Below, piece by piece: positions 26,895 to 34,746 of a DNA stretch of 64,000 nucleotides. Made by a program: the position numbers and the translations under genes. The stretch is taken from assembly GCA_000531095.1 (NCBI GenBank), contig HG799465.1, forward strand, positions 913,915 through 977,914, in the 5' to 3' direction. The notes below the pieces were generated by a model that was not told where the DNA came from, did not search any database, and saw nothing but the letters and a program-made list of their open reading frames with translations. The stretch comes from Gemmata massiliana (lineage in GTDB: Bacteria; Planctomycetota; Planctomycetia; Gemmatales; Gemmataceae). Each line of letters opens with the position of its first letter. Position 1 is the stretch's first letter.

Positions 26895-27803
26895 ATGACG
26901 CCGGCGTGCGCGCTGACCACTGTTTTGGGCCTGCTCTGCTTAACGGGCTTCGGAACCGCGTTCCCCGCGGACCCGGACGACACCCCCAAGGCGCTCCGCG
27001 GGGACGTTCTGAAGGCCACATCGTCCAAAGACAAAGCCGGGGCTTACCAGAAGCTGTTCGAGAAGGTCGGGCGACAAGGGTTCGCAGACCTAACCAAGGA
27101 CGAGGACACCGGTATCGCGCTCCAAGCCGCTTGGGAAACCTACACCAAGCCCGCCAAGCGGCCCAAGCCCCTGATGCCGCGCACTAACAATATTTACGAT
27201 CCCACTGAACTCGGGAAGTTCATCACCTTCTTCAAGGAGCGGACCAAGGCCGCCGTCCCCGAGTGGTGGGCACGGGGCATCACGGACGTGGACCTATTCC
27301 CGGGGCAACACCATGCGTTCATAGGGAGCGACACCGGCCCCAAGTGCCGGGAATCAAAGTCCGGCGCCCTGGTTCCGGACGGGGCCGAAATGGAGGAGAA
27401 GGACGGGAAACGGGTGTACTCAGTCGGGGGCCGAACGGTCGAGTTTCCGAGTGACACGTTCGACGAATTGAGCAACTCGTTCGCGGGAGTGGTCGGGGAG
27501 AAGCGGTCCGCGGTCGCGGGGTACACGGCCGTATGCGGGGAGGCATTTGAAATCGCGGGGTTCGAGGGCCGGGGCGGGAAATCGACCTGGAAGGCGGACG
27601 TGTGGGGAACCGACCGCGATTTTCTCGGGGGCCAGGGCTACCACTGGGTCGAGGTCCGCGAAAAAGACGGTACCGTGTTCGTGTTTGGCGCCGAGTCGCA
27701 CGGTATGTACGCGGAGGCGTTTGACTTGGCCACCGGGAAGTGCCAGTGGCGGTTCTGTAGCTGTTACTGGTTCCACCATTCCGAAAAGTGGAAGCACAAT
27801 TAG
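26895..27803 (+). CDS. Secreted protein of unknown function
   Basis: The 302-residue product has a signal peptide (cleaved near GTAFPADPDD). No domain is recognised. The C-terminal half has features of a small-ligand or peptidase-like beta domain (YTAVCGEAFEIAGF, YHWVEVREKDGTVFVFGAES) and four Cys near the end (KCQWRFCSCYW). The ATG at 26895 has GAGG six bases upstream; an in-frame TTG twelve bases earlier is less likely. It stands between the metal exporter and a convergent WD40/cytochrome gene. Confidence 0.7.
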   Translation: MTPACALTTVLGLLCLTGFGTAFPADPDDTPKALRGDVLKATSSKDKAGAYQKLFEKVGRQGFADLTKDEDTGIALQAAWETYTKPAKRPKPLMPRTNNIYDPTELGKFITFFKERTKAAVPEWWARGITDVDLFPGQHHAFIGSDTGPKCRESKSGALVPDGAEMEEKDGKRVYSVGGRTVEFPSDTFDELSNSFAGVVGEKRSAVAGYTAVCGEAFEIAGFEGRGGKSTWKADVWGTDRDFLGGQGYHWVEVREKDGTVFVFGAESHGMYAEAFDLATGKCQWRFCSCYWFHHSEKWKHN

Positions 27804-27854
27804 CCCGCCGCCCGAGGTTCGCTTAAATCTCAAATTACTGGTGCGCGTGAGTGC

Positions 27855-30509
27855 TTACGGCTCGGCGTAAGGAATCCGGTCCGGCGTCTTGGGGGCTTCT
27901 ACCTTTGGGGCCGGCGCTGCGCCGATGAACTTGTCGATCTTCCAGGGCAACACGGTGAGGTCGCGGTCGCCGGAAACGGTCTGCGTGCCGTTCCCTAGGA
28001 ACGCGGTCCCCGTCACACTCGCGCCGTGCTTGCGGAACACGGGAACCTCTTGCTTCGCGGCGGACGTGTCCCAGAGACGCAGCGTGCGGTCCGCCCCACC
28101 GGTAAGTACCCAGCGCCCGCCATCTTTGACTGCAACGCTCCGAACGCCGCCCTCGTGCCCGGTGAGCGTGAATCGGGCCTTTTCGTCGCCTAATTGCCAC
28201 ACGCGGACCGTGCCCGCGTCGTTACCGGCGACAATCCACTGACCGTCGGGGCTGATCGCGACCGCGGAGAGAGGGGATGTGAATTTGCCGTATCGCTTGA
28301 GTTCGGCGCCGGTGGCGAGATCGAGCATAACGAGCGCGTTCTCGGTCGCGGCAGCCACGAATTTCCCGTGCGGGTCCACGGCGAGCGCGGTAACGAGTCC
28401 GAGCTTCTCGACGCGCCAGCCCTCTTTGCTATCGGCGGTCTTCCAGTACGCCACGGTACCGTCGAAGCTCCCGGACACGACCCATTTGCCGTTTGGCACG
28501 AACGCGACCGCGCTCACAAGACTCGTGTGGTCGGTGAACTTCGCGATTTCGAGCCCGGTTGCCAGATCCCACACGCGGGCCGTGCCGTCCATCCCGCCGG
28601 ACGCAGCATACTTGCCGTCCGCAGAGAGCGCGACCGCCCATACGCTCGCGGTGTGCCCCACGAACCGCTTGAGGTCGCGCCGGCCCTCCACATCGAAATA
28701 GCGCACGCTGCGGTCACCACTCGCGACGATCGCCCGGCGCCCGTCCGGGGTGAACGCCCACTGATTGGCCGAATCTCCGCGTGCTTCGAGCGGATCGAGT
28801 TCGCCGGTGTTGTCCTTCAGTGTCGGGCCGTTCAAATTGGCCTGGTACAGCCCCCCGAGTTGCAGCTCGCGCACGATGTCGCCGAACGCCTGCACCCAGA
28901 GTTGCCGGGTGACGGTTCCCCCCGGACGCAAGGCGCCGACGTGCTTCACGAGAAGCTCCGATTGGCTAATGCGCCCACGGAACTCGTCGACGGATAGTCC
29001 GATTTCGCTCGCTCCCGAGACCAAATCCACATCCGCTTCGTACTTCTGCGTGATGGTACTGACGGCCTCGAACCGGCTCACCTTCGCTCCCGTTTTCGCG
29101 ACAGCTTCGGCGTACTTCTTCGCGTCCGCTTCCATCAGTTTGAGCACCGCGTCCTTGCCGGGGAACAGCGCCCGGATCACCTCGGCTTCTTCGCGCTTGA
29201 ACGCCTTCGGGTTCTTGCCGAGGTGGTCGAGAACCTGATCCGCTTTCGGGAGAATGCCGGTCACGTGACACGACATGCACGACACGCCCGCTTCGACCGC
29301 GCGGTCCGGGCGCTTCGGGTCGCTCACGATGTTGAGCGGCCCCTTATCGAGCCGCGTATTGACGGCGTTTATCAAGTAGTAGGCGTGTAGTCCATTCGGT
29401 AGCGCGAAGATAGCTTCGCCGCCCGCGTGCTGGAACGGGTTCTCCGCGAGTCCCCCCGGTCCGAGCGGGAACGCGAAAATGTTGCGGCGATCCGGGAGCA
29501 GCCCGCCGTTCACGCGGTCGACGAGGTTCGCTTGGGGTTCGTCGAAGTCGTAGGTGCGCCAGTACATCCCCTGCGCCGAGTCGTGGCGCTCCAGCACGCG
29601 GTTGAAGCGCGAGATCCCGCTACCGTTGAAGCCGGCCCGCGTGACGCGCTCCTGCCGGATGTTCTCCGCGGCGTCGACTCGGATCAGTTTCTCCAACTCG
29701 GCGAGGTTCGCGGGGAGTTGAAGTACGTCGTAATAGAGCGGCGCACGCGACGCGGTGGCTATGAACCAGTCGGCCCGCAGAAGGGGCTGTTTCGCCGCGG
29801 TGCCCACGGCCACTGCCCGCGCGCTCACGGAATCGTCGAGGACGCCGTAGGGGTACTCTTGCAGAATGCGGTTCCAGATGGTCGCGTCCCACACGAACCA
29901 GCGCAAATCGATGCGCAGGATCGTTCGGTTCGCGTCCACCGCGACCGGGTTCACGATCTTCGACCCCCACGACAGGCTGTTCACCAGTTTCGCGAGCGCA
30001 TTGCGATACGTTTGCAGTTCCTCGTCCGAAAGCCCCGCGTTGTGGAGGTGCGTGAGTGTAAAGTACCGCTGGAAGCGCCGGGCGCGCCGGTCCAGCGTCT
30101 CCAGATCCGCGAGAACGGCCGCGAACACGTCCGCCTGTGTGATCTGTTTGTGGGCACTGTCAGTTTCGCCGGTAGGGGCACCGGCCTCGATCCACTTTTT
30201 CAGAATCGCGATTTCCGCAGCGCTCGGGCGCGGGCTTTCGTCGGGCGGGGGCATCGTGCCGTCGTCCACGCGGCGAAACAGCCGGCTGCCCTTCGCGTCG
30301 TTGGGAACGATCTTCTTGCGCGCGACCAACTTACCCAAATCGGTCACGAAGTTCATCGCGCCCTCGACGCTCCCGTCCTGCCCGTGGCACCGGTAACAGT
30401 GCGTCTTCAGTACGGTTCGGGCCTGTTGCGCGAGCTGTTTCGCGTCGTCGGCGCGTGCGGGCGAAGCGAGCGCGAGGAGTGCCAGGGTCGGCAGGAGAGT
30501 TGTGCGCAT
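27855..30509 (-). CDS. Secreted WD40 protein with two haem-binding motifs
   Basis: The 884-residue protein has a signal peptide (SPARADDAKQ), then a cytochrome-c-like domain with CYRCHG, a central conserved planctomycete region, a second CxxCH motif (CMSCH) near residue 410, and six or seven C-terminal WD40 blades (SVRYFDVEG, TARVWDLATG, TVRVWQLGDE, TLRLWDTSA). The N-terminal module, with RRVDDGTMPPPDE and ILKKWIEAGAP, is typical of planctomycete exported cytochromes. Haem would attach by two thioether bonds at each motif. A role in periplasmic electron transfer or as a carbohydrate-related partner is possible but unproven. GGAAG before the ATG at 30509 supports this start; the longer frame upstream is Arg-rich noise. 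Confidence 0.85.
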   Translation of the reverse strand: MRTTLLPTLALLALASPARADDAKQLAQQARTVLKTHCYRCHGQDGSVEGAMNFVTDLGKLVARKKIVPNDAKGSRLFRRVDDGTMPPPDESPRPSAAEIAILKKWIEAGAPTGETDSAHKQITQADVFAAVLADLETLDRRARRFQRYFTLTHLHNAGLSDEELQTYRNALAKLVNSLSWGSKIVNPVAVDANRTILRIDLRWFVWDATIWNRILQEYPYGVLDDSVSARAVAVGTAAKQPLLRADWFIATASRAPLYYDVLQLPANLAELEKLIRVDAAENIRQERVTRAGFNGSGISRFNRVLERHDSAQGMYWRTYDFDEPQANLVDRVNGGLLPDRRNIFAFPLGPGGLAENPFQHAGGEAIFALPNGLHAYYLINAVNTRLDKGPLNIVSDPKRPDRAVEAGVSCMSCHVTGILPKADQVLDHLGKNPKAFKREEAEVIRALFPGKDAVLKLMEADAKKYAEAVAKTGAKVSRFEAVSTITQKYEADVDLVSGASEIGLSVDEFRGRISQSELLVKHVGALRPGGTVTRQLWVQAFGDIVRELQLGGLYQANLNGPTLKDNTGELDPLEARGDSANQWAFTPDGRRAIVASGDRSVRYFDVEGRRDLKRFVGHTASVWAVALSADGKYAASGGMDGTARVWDLATGLEIAKFTDHTSLVSAVAFVPNGKWVVSGSFDGTVAYWKTADSKEGWRVEKLGLVTALAVDPHGKFVAAATENALVMLDLATGAELKRYGKFTSPLSAVAISPDGQWIVAGNDAGTVRVWQLGDEKARFTLTGHEGGVRSVAVKDGGRWVLTGGADRTLRLWDTSAAKQEVPVFRKHGASVTGTAFLGNGTQTVSGDRDLTVLPWKIDKFIGAAPAPKVEAPKTPDRIPYAEP

Positions 30510-30727
30510 ATCGTCTTCCGAGCGTGCGGGACGCGAACCGCCATCTATTCGACGAATCAGAACCGATCGGCGATTGCGACACCGCGAATGTAACGCGCGG
30601 GTAACGAAAGTGCGACGGCGCGAACAGAGAAGGACGTTAAACTGTCTATCTTCAACCGGCAATTTGCCACTGCCCAAGTCAACGGCAAATACTCAACCGT
30701 TTTGGGCTAAAGATGCAGGAAAGACCG

Positions 30728-31336
30728 ATGGCCAAAAAAAGATACACGCTCGAAAAGCTTCGAGAGCACACGGAGAGTATCCGCAATGCCACTCGTCCGT
30801 TAATCTCCGACAGCTCAAACGATTTGGACAACGCAATTCGTGCCTTTGAAGTCGGTTTCTGCGAACTCGAAGGTGAAGCCTCGTCACTGTCTCGTAGCGT
30901 GCGCCTTCTCTTGGCGACGAGATTCTTTAATCACGTTTATTCGACCCTTCTGCTTTCCGAAGCGGGGCTTGTCGCCGATGCCGTTGGTTGTGAGCGCGCT
31001 GCTTTAGAGACATTAGCCGCTTTTCGTCTAGTTTCCGTTGCGGCGGAATATGCGACTACTTACGAGACAGAGGATTTTCCTCGCCCCGTCGAAGTCCGGA
31101 AGTGCCTCGAAGAGCTTGGCCTCACAGCCGAAGCTCGTCAAATTCGTGAATTGTACGCATCTGCTTGCGGTGTATTGCACGTCAGTCGTGCCTCTGAACA
31201 GTGGAATACACGGTGGGCATCCGAAGGTTCAGGAGCTTTACTTCTTGGTGGAACCTTCACCGAAACAGACTACCGAGAAATGCTGCGATTTATTCCTGCC
31301 CTACTTCATTGGTTTTTCCAACCTCTCGACCGTTAA
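30728..31336 (+). CDS. Hypothetical protein in a lower-GC patch
   Basis: The 202-residue protein is soluble and mostly helical (LEKLREHTESIRNATRPLI, LLLSEAGLVADAVGCERAAL). It may belong to the uncharacterised DUF5677-like group, but I am not sure. AGGAAAG lies just before the ATG at 30728. The gene and its flanks (about 30560-31450) have clearly more A and T, and less third-position G/C, than neighbouring genes, which suggests recent transfer. A hairpin terminator follows. Confidence 0.65.
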   Translation: MAKKRYTLEKLREHTESIRNATRPLISDSSNDLDNAIRAFEVGFCELEGEASSLSRSVRLLLATRFFNHVYSTLLLSEAGLVADAVGCERAALETLAAFRLVSVAAEYATTYETEDFPRPVEVRKCLEELGLTAEARQIRELYASACGVLHVSRASEQWNTRWASEGSGALLLGGTFTETDYREMLRFIPALLHWFFQPLDR

Positions 31337-31346
31337 ATTTATATTT

Positions 31347-31384
31347 CACTGCACCAGTGCGGTAGTTAACCGTGCGGTGCAGTG
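31347..31384 (+). terminator. Hairpin downstream of the low-GC orphan gene
   Basis: Stem CACTGCACC/GGTGCAGTG (31347-31355 and 31376-31384) ten bases after the stop codon. No T run follows on the plus strand, but ATATTT precedes it, so it may also serve the minus-strand neighbour. Confidence 0.5.
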
Positions 31385-31471
31385 AAGAGGACGAACACGT
31401 CCACGAAAGCATTTTGCTCTCAAACGGCAATTTCCGGCATCCCGGTCACGTCGACAAATACCCCCAGCCCA

Positions 31472-32338
31472 TCACTCCACGAATTCCACCGCGACCGGGT
31501 TCGGGATGATCCCCGCGCGGTGCGCTTCGCCGAGCAGCTTGCGGATCGCGGCTCGGCCCCGCTCGCCGTAATCGAGCGTCCAGTCGTTCACGTACATGCC
31601 CACGAACTTGTCCGCGAGCGACACGTCCATGTCGCGGGCGTACTTCAGGGCGTAATCGAGCGCCTCGCGCCGGTGGTCGAGGGCGTACTGGATGCTCTGC
31701 TTGATGAGCCGGCTCGCCTCTTTCATGGTGGCGGCGCCGAGATCCTTGCGAACCACGTTTCCGCCGAGCGGTAGCGGTAGCCCGGTCCGTTCTTGCCACC
31801 ACACGCCGAGGTCGGTCACGAGGTGCAGCCCCTGGTTCTGGAACGTGAGCTGCCCCTCGTGAATAATCAAGCCGGCGTCATACTTCCCGCTCGCGACGGC
31901 CGGGATGATCTCGTCGAACGGGATCACGTCATACGTCAGCTTGTCCTGCGCGCCGATCGACTCGAACAGCAGCTTCAGCGTGAGGAACGCCGTGGTGAGC
32001 GTGCCCGGCACCGCGATCTTGATACCGGGCAGATCGGCCACCGCGAACGGCTTCCGCGCCACCACCATCGGGCCGTACTTGTCGCCCATACTGCACCCGG
32101 TGGGGAGCAGCGCGTACTTGTCGAGCAGGAAACTGTAAGCGTGGATGCTCACGGCGGTGACTTCGAGTTCGCCCTTCAGCGCGCGGCGGTTGAGCGTCTC
32201 GATGTCCTGTAGCTCGTGAACGAACTTGAGATCGCCGGTCGGGATCTTGTCGTTGGCGAGCGCGTGAAACATGAACGCATCGTCCGGGTCCGGGCTGTGC
32301 CCGACGCGGATCACCTTCTGTGTCGTTGCAGTGCTCAT
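31472..32338 (-). CDS. mqnD: 1,4-dihydroxy-6-naphthoate synthase (futalosine menaquinone pathway)
   Basis: MqnD converts cyclic dehypoxanthinyl futalosine to 1,4-dihydroxy-6-naphthoate in the alternative menaquinone route. The 288-residue protein begins with the family motif GHSPDPDDAFMFHAL and contains ALKGELEVTAVSIHAYSFL, IAVPGTLTTAFLTLKLL, GKYDAGLIIHEGQLTF and the final NPNPVAVE-type tail (IIPNPVAVEFVE). Family members MqnA and MqnD share the fold; the SPDPDDAFMF start favours MqnD. The other mqn genes are not in the window. It lies 65 bases after the ABC transporter genes on the same strand, with a small palindrome between, and AGGAAC precedes the ATG. Confidence 0.92.
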   Translation of the reverse strand: MSTATTQKVIRVGHSPDPDDAFMFHALANDKIPTGDLKFVHELQDIETLNRRALKGELEVTAVSIHAYSFLLDKYALLPTGCSMGDKYGPMVVARKPFAVADLPGIKIAVPGTLTTAFLTLKLLFESIGAQDKLTYDVIPFDEIIPAVASGKYDAGLIIHEGQLTFQNQGLHLVTDLGVWWQERTGLPLPLGGNVVRKDLGAATMKEASRLIKQSIQYALDHRREALDYALKYARDMDVSLADKFVGMYVNDWTLDYGERGRAAIRKLLGEAHRAGIIPNPVAVEFVE

Positions 32339-32359
32339 GAACGTTCCTTACTTAACACG

Positions 32360-32375
32360 CGGGACGCGCGTCCCG
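32360..32375. repeat. Small perfect palindrome CGGGACGCGCGTCCCG
   Basis: It lies between the ABC ATPase stop and the mqnD start. The stem is seven bases with a two-base loop, or it is a fully self-complementary 16-mer. It may act as a weak terminator or a regulator binding site ahead of mqnD. Confidence 0.5.
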
Positions 32376-32403
32376 TTTCTTTCTAGCTCTACCGCCCGGT
32401 GAA

Positions 32404-33132
32404 TCATTCCAGGGCTTCGGCCGGTCCGCCGGGGGTGAACGCTTCGTCGGCGGGGCCGGAATAAACGACCCGCCCCTTATCGAGCAGGTGGACCACGTCG
32501 GCGATCCGCTTCACGGCCGGGATGTCGTGCGTGACGATGACCATAGCGACCTGCAACTGCTCGTCGTCCGCGAGGTCGTCGATCACGCGCATGACTTCGG
32601 CGGCCATTTTCGGGTCCAGCGCACTCGTCGGCTCATCGAAGAGGATCGCCGTGGGGTTAACCGCAAGCGCCCGCGCGATCGCAACACGCTGCTGTTGGCC
32701 TCCGGAAAGTTGCGCCGGGCGCGCATCAAACTTCTGTCCCAGCCCGACGCGGTCCAGCCACTTCTTCGCGGTCGTTTCGGCTTCGGAAGTTGGTTTCCCG
32801 AGGGCGTGAATCGGCCCGGCCATCACGTTCTTCAGCACGCTCATGTGTGGGAACAGGTTGAACTGCTGAAACACCATCCCGACCATGCGACGCAGCGCGA
32901 CCAGCGTTGCGCGGTGAGGCGACGCGCCGCCCACGAGCTTCAGTGAATCGCCAACGGCGACCTCGCCCTCCTGGAACTCCTCCAGGCCATTGATGCACCG
33001 GAGGAGCGTACTCTTCCCACCGCCGGACGGCCCGACGAGTGCCGCGACCTGCCCCCGGCGCACTTCGACGGACGCACCGTCCAGAATTCGGGCGTCGCCG
33101 TGGTACTTCACGATGTTGGAAACGCGAATCAT
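32404..33132 (-). CDS. Amino-acid-type ABC transporter ATP-binding protein
   Basis: The 242-residue ATPase has Walker A (GPSGGGKST), Q-loop ([17 protein letters not shown]), signature ([15 protein letters not shown]), Walker B ([12 protein letters not shown]) and the switch His (VTHDI). The sequence is typical of the GlnQ/HisP group for polar amino acids. Its ATG overlaps the stop of the permease gene by four bases (ATGA), so translation is coupled. The frame is open upstream but only through the permease gene in another frame. It energises the fused binding-protein/permease encoded just before it. Confidence 0.93.
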   Translation of the reverse strand: MIRVSNIVKYHGDARILDGASVEVRRGQVAALVGPSGGGKSTLLRCINGLEEFQEGEVAVGDSLKLVGGASPHRATLVALRRMVGMVFQQFNLFPHMSVLKNVMAGPIHALGKPTSEAETTAKKWLDRVGLGQKFDARPAQLSGGQQQRVAIARALAVNPTAILFDEPTSALDPKMAAEVMRVIDDLADDEQLQVAMVIVTHDIPAVKRIADVVHLLDKGRVVYSGPADEAFTPGGPAEALE

Positions 33133-34664
33133 CGGTGGCACCCCGCGGCGCTTGCCCCCATCCGCCGTTCCAGCACGCGCGCCACAACAGACAGCGGATA
33201 ACTCATCAGCAAGTACAGGCCGGCTGTAATGAAAGCGAGTTCCACGACCAAGTCGCGGTTGAAGTTGTACAGTTCGTTGTATTTCCGCGTCAGCTCTGTG
33301 ATGAGGATGACGGAACACACGGACGTGTCCTTGAATAGTGCGATGAAGTCGTTCGTCACGGGGGGGATGACGACGCGCACCGCTTGGGGAACGATCACGG
33401 TCCGGATCGCGGTGAACGGGCTCATACCCAGCGCGAGCGCCGCCTCCAACTGCCCCTTCGGAATGGATTGAATCCCGGCGCGATAGTTCTCGGCCTCGTA
33501 TGCCGCGTAGTTGATTGCCAAACCGAGGATACCGATGTAGATGGGGTCGAGCGCGAGTACCGGGAACTGTTTCGGCAAAATGAAGAACAGGAAATACAGT
33601 TGCAGCAGCAAAGGGGTGCCGCGAATCACTTCCACGAAGACCGCGAACGGGAATTTGATCCACCCCGGCCCGTACACGCGGCCGATCGCAATAATCACCC
33701 CCGCGAACATCGCTAGCGGAAACGACGCGACCGCCAGGAAGATGGTCATCCCCGCGGCGCGAAGCAACTGCGGAATCAGCGCCCAAACGGAACCGGCCCC
33801 GCCGCGCCCGGTTCGTTCGATGCCCGCGTCATCGTCCGGTGGGAAGTCACCCGTCAGTTCCTTGCACAACCATTCCTGGTCCGCGTTCCATATGCCGTAC
33901 TTCTGATAGATCTTCCGCAGGGTACCGTCCTTAAGACCCTCTTTGATTGCGTCGTTAATGCCGTCGAGCAGTGCTTTGTCGTCCTTGCGCAGGTAGATGA
34001 GGTACGCACCCGGCTGGCGCCCGTCGGCCACCAGTTTGAACTTGTCTTTGTACTTCGGATCGGCGACGTAGAACACGCACGCGGGATTGTCCTGCACGGT
34101 CACGTCCGCGTGCGTGCGGTCGGCGACCGCGTTGAACATGGTCGCCACGTCTTTGTTGGGCACGACCTGCCCGGGATACCGCTTGTTGCAGTAGTCGAAC
34201 GCGACGGACCCCTCGAGTACCCCGATGCGCAGTTTCTTCGGGCCGAGGTCCGCCCAACCACTGGCCGAATCATCGTCCTTGCGGGCGACCAGTTGCAGCC
34301 GGTACTGGTAGTACGGTACCGTCGCGGCGTACTTTTGCCGAAGGTCGTCGCGGGCCTCGTAGCCATTGAGAACGATGTCGATACCCTTCTCGCCCGTGTT
34401 CGGCTTGTCGAGCAGTTCCGGGAGCGTGCTCCACTCCGCTTCGACCGGCGTGCTCGTGCGGCCGAGTTTCTTCGCGAGGTACTCCGCGAACTCCACCTCG
34501 AACCCAACGTATGGCCCGTTCGGGTCATCCTTGTAGATATAAGGCCCGCCGCCGGTCGGGTCGGTGCCCCAGCGCAGCTCCTTTTTGTCTTTTTTCTCCT
34601 GACCGAGCACCGGCGGAGCGAGGACCAGCACCGCGACGGTGACGAGCAACCAGCGTGGGTTCAC
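33129..34664 (-). CDS. Fused substrate-binding protein and permease for an amino-acid ABC transporter
   Basis: The 511-residue protein has a signal-like hydrophobic start (LLVTVAVLVLAPPVLGQ), a type-3 extracellular solute-binding domain at about residues 28-280 (WGTDPTGGGPYIYKDDPNG, GFEVEFAEYLAKKLG, YGIWN), and a permease domain of the HisMQ type from residue 295 with five or so membrane segments. The EAA loop is present (EAALALGMSPFTAIRTVIVPQA). Such fusions (GlnP-like) place the receptor directly on the channel. Two identical chains would form the pore with two ATPases from the downstream gene. The substrate is probably a polar amino acid. It is divergent from hrpB. Confidence 0.92.
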   Translation of the reverse strand: MNPRWLLVTVAVLVLAPPVLGQEKKDKKELRWGTDPTGGGPYIYKDDPNGPYVGFEVEFAEYLAKKLGRTSTPVEAEWSTLPELLDKPNTGEKGIDIVLNGYEARDDLRQKYAATVPYYQYRLQLVARKDDDSASGWADLGPKKLRIGVLEGSVAFDYCNKRYPGQVVPNKDVATMFNAVADRTHADVTVQDNPACVFYVADPKYKDKFKLVADGRQPGAYLIYLRKDDKALLDGINDAIKEGLKDGTLRKIYQKYGIWNADQEWLCKELTGDFPPDDDAGIERTGRGGAGSVWALIPQLLRAAGMTIFLAVASFPLAMFAGVIIAIGRVYGPGWIKFPFAVFVEVIRGTPLLLQLYFLFFILPKQFPVLALDPIYIGILGLAINYAAYEAENYRAGIQSIPKGQLEAALALGMSPFTAIRTVIVPQAVRVVIPPVTNDFIALFKDTSVCSVILITELTRKYNELYNFNRDLVVELAFITAGLYLLMSYPLSVVARVLERRMGASAAGCHR

Positions 34665-34746
34665 CTTGGCGGACCTCCTGTGGGTGAAAGCTCGATTCAG
34701 AGTGGTATAGCAGCGCCCCCCGAAGGGGCACCACTAAACTTGTGGT

